Assembly: GCA_964515405.1 (NCBI GenBank)
Contig: CAZERD010000052.1
Coordinates: 1 to 10,449 of the forward strand
Origin: CAZERD01 sp964515405
GTDB lineage: Bacteria > Campylobacterota_A > Desulfurellia > Desulfurellales > CAZERD01
Direction of reading: 5' to 3'
Length of the DNA: 10,449 bases
Positions 8,461 through 10,449 of the stretch are shown piece by piece. Position 1 is the stretch's first letter, and each line of letters opens with the position of its first letter. The translations under genes and the position numbers were made by a program. Under the pieces are notes generated by a model. That model was not told the origin of the DNA. It worked only from the letters and a program-made list of their open reading frames with translations, and searched no databases.

Positions 8461-9743
8461 TGTACAATCTCCTCTAAATTATTCCCATATATCACGGCCA
8501 ACTTGGAGATAACTTCCCATCTCTTTGTTTCCAGGTTAAACAAGTCTGCTTGAGCGGTTAGGAGCTCATCCTCATACCTTAAATATTCTTCCTCCGTCAT
8601 TCTCTTTATTTTGAAGGCTACTTTGGCATACTTCAGAAGCTTTCTCTGGTTATTTACGGTTTTTGCCGCTAGTTTCATGGAACTATTTATTAGTTTTAGC
8701 TCTTCGTTGAGGTTTTTTGCTTCTGAATTCAGTTCTATTTTAAGTTGTTGGAGTTTTAGTCTGTATTTTGTGCAGTTTGCTTCGGCCTTTTGTATATCTG
8801 TGTATGTGGTTTTGTTGAAAATGGGGAGTTTCAGATATATGCCTATGCTTGCATAGTTTTCGATTACAGGATCGCCGGTGTTATAGCTTTTGCCGAATTT
8901 CCTAACGGCGAATCCTCTGAGATATATTGATGGATATAGTTCTGACTGTTTGGCTTTGACGTCGTATTCTTGAGCTTTCAATGCGTATTCCAAGGGTTTC
9001 ATGCTGAAGAATGCTCCTTTCCTTATCTTTTTTGTTTGTTTCATAGGTACGGAGTGTAGCAGTTTTATGGACGTTAGTGTTTCAATGGAGGATATTATGC
9101 TGTTTCTGGAGATTATTAGCTGATTTATGGCAACGTTGAGCTGGTTTATTTTATTTTTTATTTTCAGAGCTTGTATCGCTGGAGTTCTTCCTGCTTTTAT
9201 ACCTTTTTCTACTATTGCAAGGGATGATTTGAGGGATGATTCTCTTGCCAGCATAGCTCTTTTGAGTAATTCCAAATATCTGAGTTTGGCGTTTAGCGTT
9301 ACAAGAACAGCTTCATTTTTTATCAGATTTAGTTTCATTTGTTCCATGGTACTTATTTTCATTTCTTCTGCCTTTTTTGTTAGGCTAAATATTGGTAGGA
9401 GGAGAATTGGCATTTCAATCTGTATCCCGAGTTGTTTTATTGTTTTGCTGAAGGGTAACGGACTATTTTTCCTTAACATCTCTGCACTTTCTGTGGGTGT
9501 CAATGGGATCATGGATGTTGGAGAGCTGTACTGCTCATACGAGGCTATGGCATATACCTTGGGGAAAAGGGTGGATGTTGTTTTGTTCACGGAGATGGTA
9601 GCATTTTTTTCAATGATTTTGTCTATTCTTGTAACTGGCTGTTTCTTTAGAGCCTGAAACAGAGTTTTCATGCTCAATGGATATGCCTGTAAAGGCAGTA
9701 GTGCGCATATTAGGGTGGAGAGTAGCAGTGTTTTAATATTCAT
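8457..9743 (-). CDS. TolC-type outer-membrane efflux protein (OEP family)
   Basis: A 428-residue outer-membrane factor, expected to form a trimeric channel tunnel as the exit duct of this RND system. Seen: a Sec signal peptide with hydrophobic core LLLSTLICALLPL and likely cleavage after LQA at residue 20; the usual internal duplication of the OEP fold, with the first half having beta-strand stretches near 59-71 (LFPKVYAIASYEQ) and 105-116 (LGIQIEMPILLL), a helical part to about 225, and a second half with SELYPSIYLRGF at 267-278, GIYLKLPIFN at 301-310 and long helices to about 418. The length is at the short end for the family. The ATG lies inside the last codons of the repressor gene (11-base overlap), and GGAGGG at 9755-9760 lies about 11 bases upstream, longer than ideal. 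Having the channel gene within the pump operon suggests a dedicated rather than shared channel. Confidence 0.94.
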   Translation of the reverse strand: MNIKTLLLSTLICALLPLQAYPLSMKTLFQALKKQPVTRIDKIIEKNATISVNKTTSTLFPKVYAIASYEQYSSPTSMIPLTPTESAEMLRKNSPLPFSKTIKQLGIQIEMPILLLPIFSLTKKAEEMKISTMEQMKLNLIKNEAVLVTLNAKLRYLELLKRAMLARESSLKSSLAIVEKGIKAGRTPAIQALKIKNKINQLNVAINQLIISRNSIISSIETLTSIKLLHSVPMKQTKKIRKGAFFSMKPLEYALKAQEYDVKAKQSELYPSIYLRGFAVRKFGKSYNTGDPVIENYASIGIYLKLPIFNKTTYTDIQKAEANCTKYRLKLQQLKIELNSEAKNLNEELKLINSSMKLAAKTVNNQRKLLKYAKVAFKIKRMTEEEYLRYEDELLTAQADLFNLETKRWEVISKLAVIYGNNLEEIVQ

Positions 9744-10341
9744 GATTTTTTAATCCCTCCAGTATGAGTTTAGATAGTTTATCTATTGTTTCTTTGTCAT
9801 CGTTGAGGAAGCTTGGTATATGCTGGAGTTTATCTTTCAACTGTGCCCTCAATGGAGCGCTAATCAGTAGGTAACTTATGGTTCCCAGTATTATGAAGTG
9901 TACGATTTTCGTCTCCCTTACATTGAAGATGCCACTAGTGGATCCTTTTTGGAGTATGTCATCCAATATTTTAACGATTTTTATAAATGTGTTTGCGATA
10001 TTCGGAGGAAAGTGCTTTCCGTTTGAAGCAATTTCCCTTGTTAGTATCCTCAGGAGTGTTCCATCCTCTTGGGCGTGGTTGTAGAATGTTTCTATGTATT
10101 TTTTCAGGGATTCTCTTGGATCCTCGGTGCTGGAGAGTTCTTTGAGGAGACGCCTATACATGATTTCTAAACTGGATTTAAAGGCTTCCTCATATAATTT
10201 TTCCTTACTCCCAAAATAATAATATATCATGGCTTTGTTGGTTTTTGATAGCTCGGATATCTCGTCTACTGTGGTTCCGTCGAATCCCTTCTCAGCGAAG
10301 AGTTGTTTGGCTTTGGCAAGGATGGTCTTCCTTTTGTTCAT
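9733..10341 (-). CDS. TetR/AcrR-family repressor of the efflux operon
   Basis: A 202-residue transcriptional regulator. The N-terminal TetR helix-turn-helix spans about residues 5-50: AKQLFAEKGFDGTTVDEIS, then the turn, then the recognition helix NKAMIYYYFGSKEKLY, all typical of the family. Residues from about 55 on form the variable helical ligand-binding and dimerisation domain (LTREIASNGKHFPPNI near 100-115), which gives no clear ligand hint. As the first gene of the pump operon, with a palindrome over its own promoter, it most likely represses itself and the pump genes until an efflux substrate binds. The start is supported by AAGGAG five bases upstream of the ATG. Direct repression is inferred from the layout, not shown. 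Confidence 0.94.
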   Translation of the reverse strand: MNKRKTILAKAKQLFAEKGFDGTTVDEISELSKTNKAMIYYYFGSKEKLYEEAFKSSLEIMYRRLLKELSSTEDPRESLKKYIETFYNHAQEDGTLLRILTREIASNGKHFPPNIANTFIKIVKILDDILQKGSTSGIFNVRETKIVHFIILGTISYLLISAPLRAQLKDKLQHIPSFLNDDKETIDKLSKLILEGLKNHEY

Positions 10342-10358
10342 TGGGTCTCCTTGAATTA

Positions 10359-10372
10359 ACTAACTGGTTAGT
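10359..10372. promoter_or_regulatory. Putative TetR operator (palindrome over the -10 box)
   Basis: The sequence ACTAAC-TG-GTTAGT is a perfect inverted repeat with six-base arms and a two-base centre. It covers the last three bases of the -10 box and the expected transcription start. Operators of TetR/AcrR regulators commonly have this size and position, so a bound dimer would block RNA polymerase. That the repressor encoded next to it is the protein that binds is inferred. Confidence 0.72.
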
Positions 10373-10397
10373 ATAATAATTTTTATCAGTATGTCAA
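10370..10397 (-). promoter_or_regulatory. Sigma70-type promoter of the tetR-efflux operon
   Basis: On the minus strand there is a perfect -35 box TTGACA (10397-10392), a 16-base spacer and the -10 box TATACT (10375-10370, five of six matches to TATAAT). Transcription would begin near 10363, about 20 bases before the repressor ATG. This is the only strong promoter I find for the four pump genes, and it overlaps the palindrome at 10359-10372. Confidence 0.78.
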
Positions 10398-10415
10398 CCC
10401 CCTTGACAACCCCCC
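10392..10415. repeat. Inverted TTGACA pair with C-runs, upstream of the tetR promoter
   Basis: TGTCAA-CCCCC-TTGACA (10392-10408) is a perfect six-base inverted repeat with a five-base spacer, made of two back-to-back -35 boxes. Overlaid on it, CAACCCCC occurs at 10395-10402 and again at 10407-10414, a direct repeat with a 12-base period. It may be only two promoters placed back to back, or a second protein-binding site. Confidence 0.5.
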
Positions 10416-10431
10416 TCTTAATGTGTAAACT
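10403..10431 (+). promoter_or_regulatory. Possible divergent promoter reading out of the right edge
   Basis: On the plus strand, TTGACA at 10403-10408 matches the -35 consensus perfectly. With a 17-base spacer, TAAACT at 10426-10431 matches four of six -10 positions. It could start transcription near 10438 toward a gene beyond the window. No start codon or coding stretch is visible in the last 18 bases. The -10 is weak, so this is tentative. Confidence 0.35.
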
Positions 10432-10449
10432 CCAGTCCCGTCGCTCCTG

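Noticed and set aside
1..10449. CRISPR arrays, tRNA or rRNA genes, insertion sequences, toxin-antitoxin or phage-defence genes.
   Set aside because: I saw no regular repeats, tRNA-like sequence, transposase motifs or defence domains; coding sequence of known families fills almost the whole window.

Overview
The window comes from an AT-rich, Gram-negative, probably flagellated bacterium. It encodes an outer-membrane efflux channel, which implies a double membrane. It also encodes the first two enzymes of pseudaminic acid synthesis next to a motility accessory factor (Maf-type) glycosyltransferase, a set known from flagellin glycosylation. Lys and Ile are abundant, and ATA and AGA codons are common. 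This would suit Campylobacterota, Deferribacterota, Aquificota, Desulfurobacteria or similar lineages, but I cannot fix the taxon by eye.

Every gene lies on the minus strand and is read from right to left. The only sizeable non-coding stretches are 10342-10449 and 4244-4308.

Region A (10449 down to 4309) is a self-regulated tripartite efflux operon. It runs TetR-family repressor, TolC-type outer-membrane factor, HlyD/AcrA-type periplasmic adaptor, then RND inner-membrane pump. The junctions are very tight: an 11-base overlap, an ATGA overlap, and a stop codon directly abutting a start codon. Upstream of the repressor is a strong sigma70-type promoter (TTGACA, 16-base spacer, TATACT). A 14-base palindrome, ACTAAC-TG-GTTAGT, overlaps its -10 box and has the layout of a TetR operator. 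A second TTGACA points the other way five bases from the first, so a divergent promoter may serve a gene beyond the right edge.

Region B (4243 down to 1) is a surface or flagellar glycosylation block. It holds a large Maf-family protein with a long C-terminal TPR region, then pseB, then the first 162 codons of pseC, cut by the left window edge. PseB and PseC would convert UDP-GlcNAc to the 4-amino sugar intermediate of pseudaminic acid. The Maf protein would transfer the finished sugar, or a relative, to flagellin. The remaining pathway genes (pseH, pseG, pseI, pseF) are not in the window and may follow to the left.

The two regions are separated by only 65 bases, with no recognisable terminator. 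All of the families are known. The points most worth checking are the TPR extension of the Maf protein, its probable start site, the operator and divergent promoter architecture, and possible read-through from the pump operon into the glycosylation genes.
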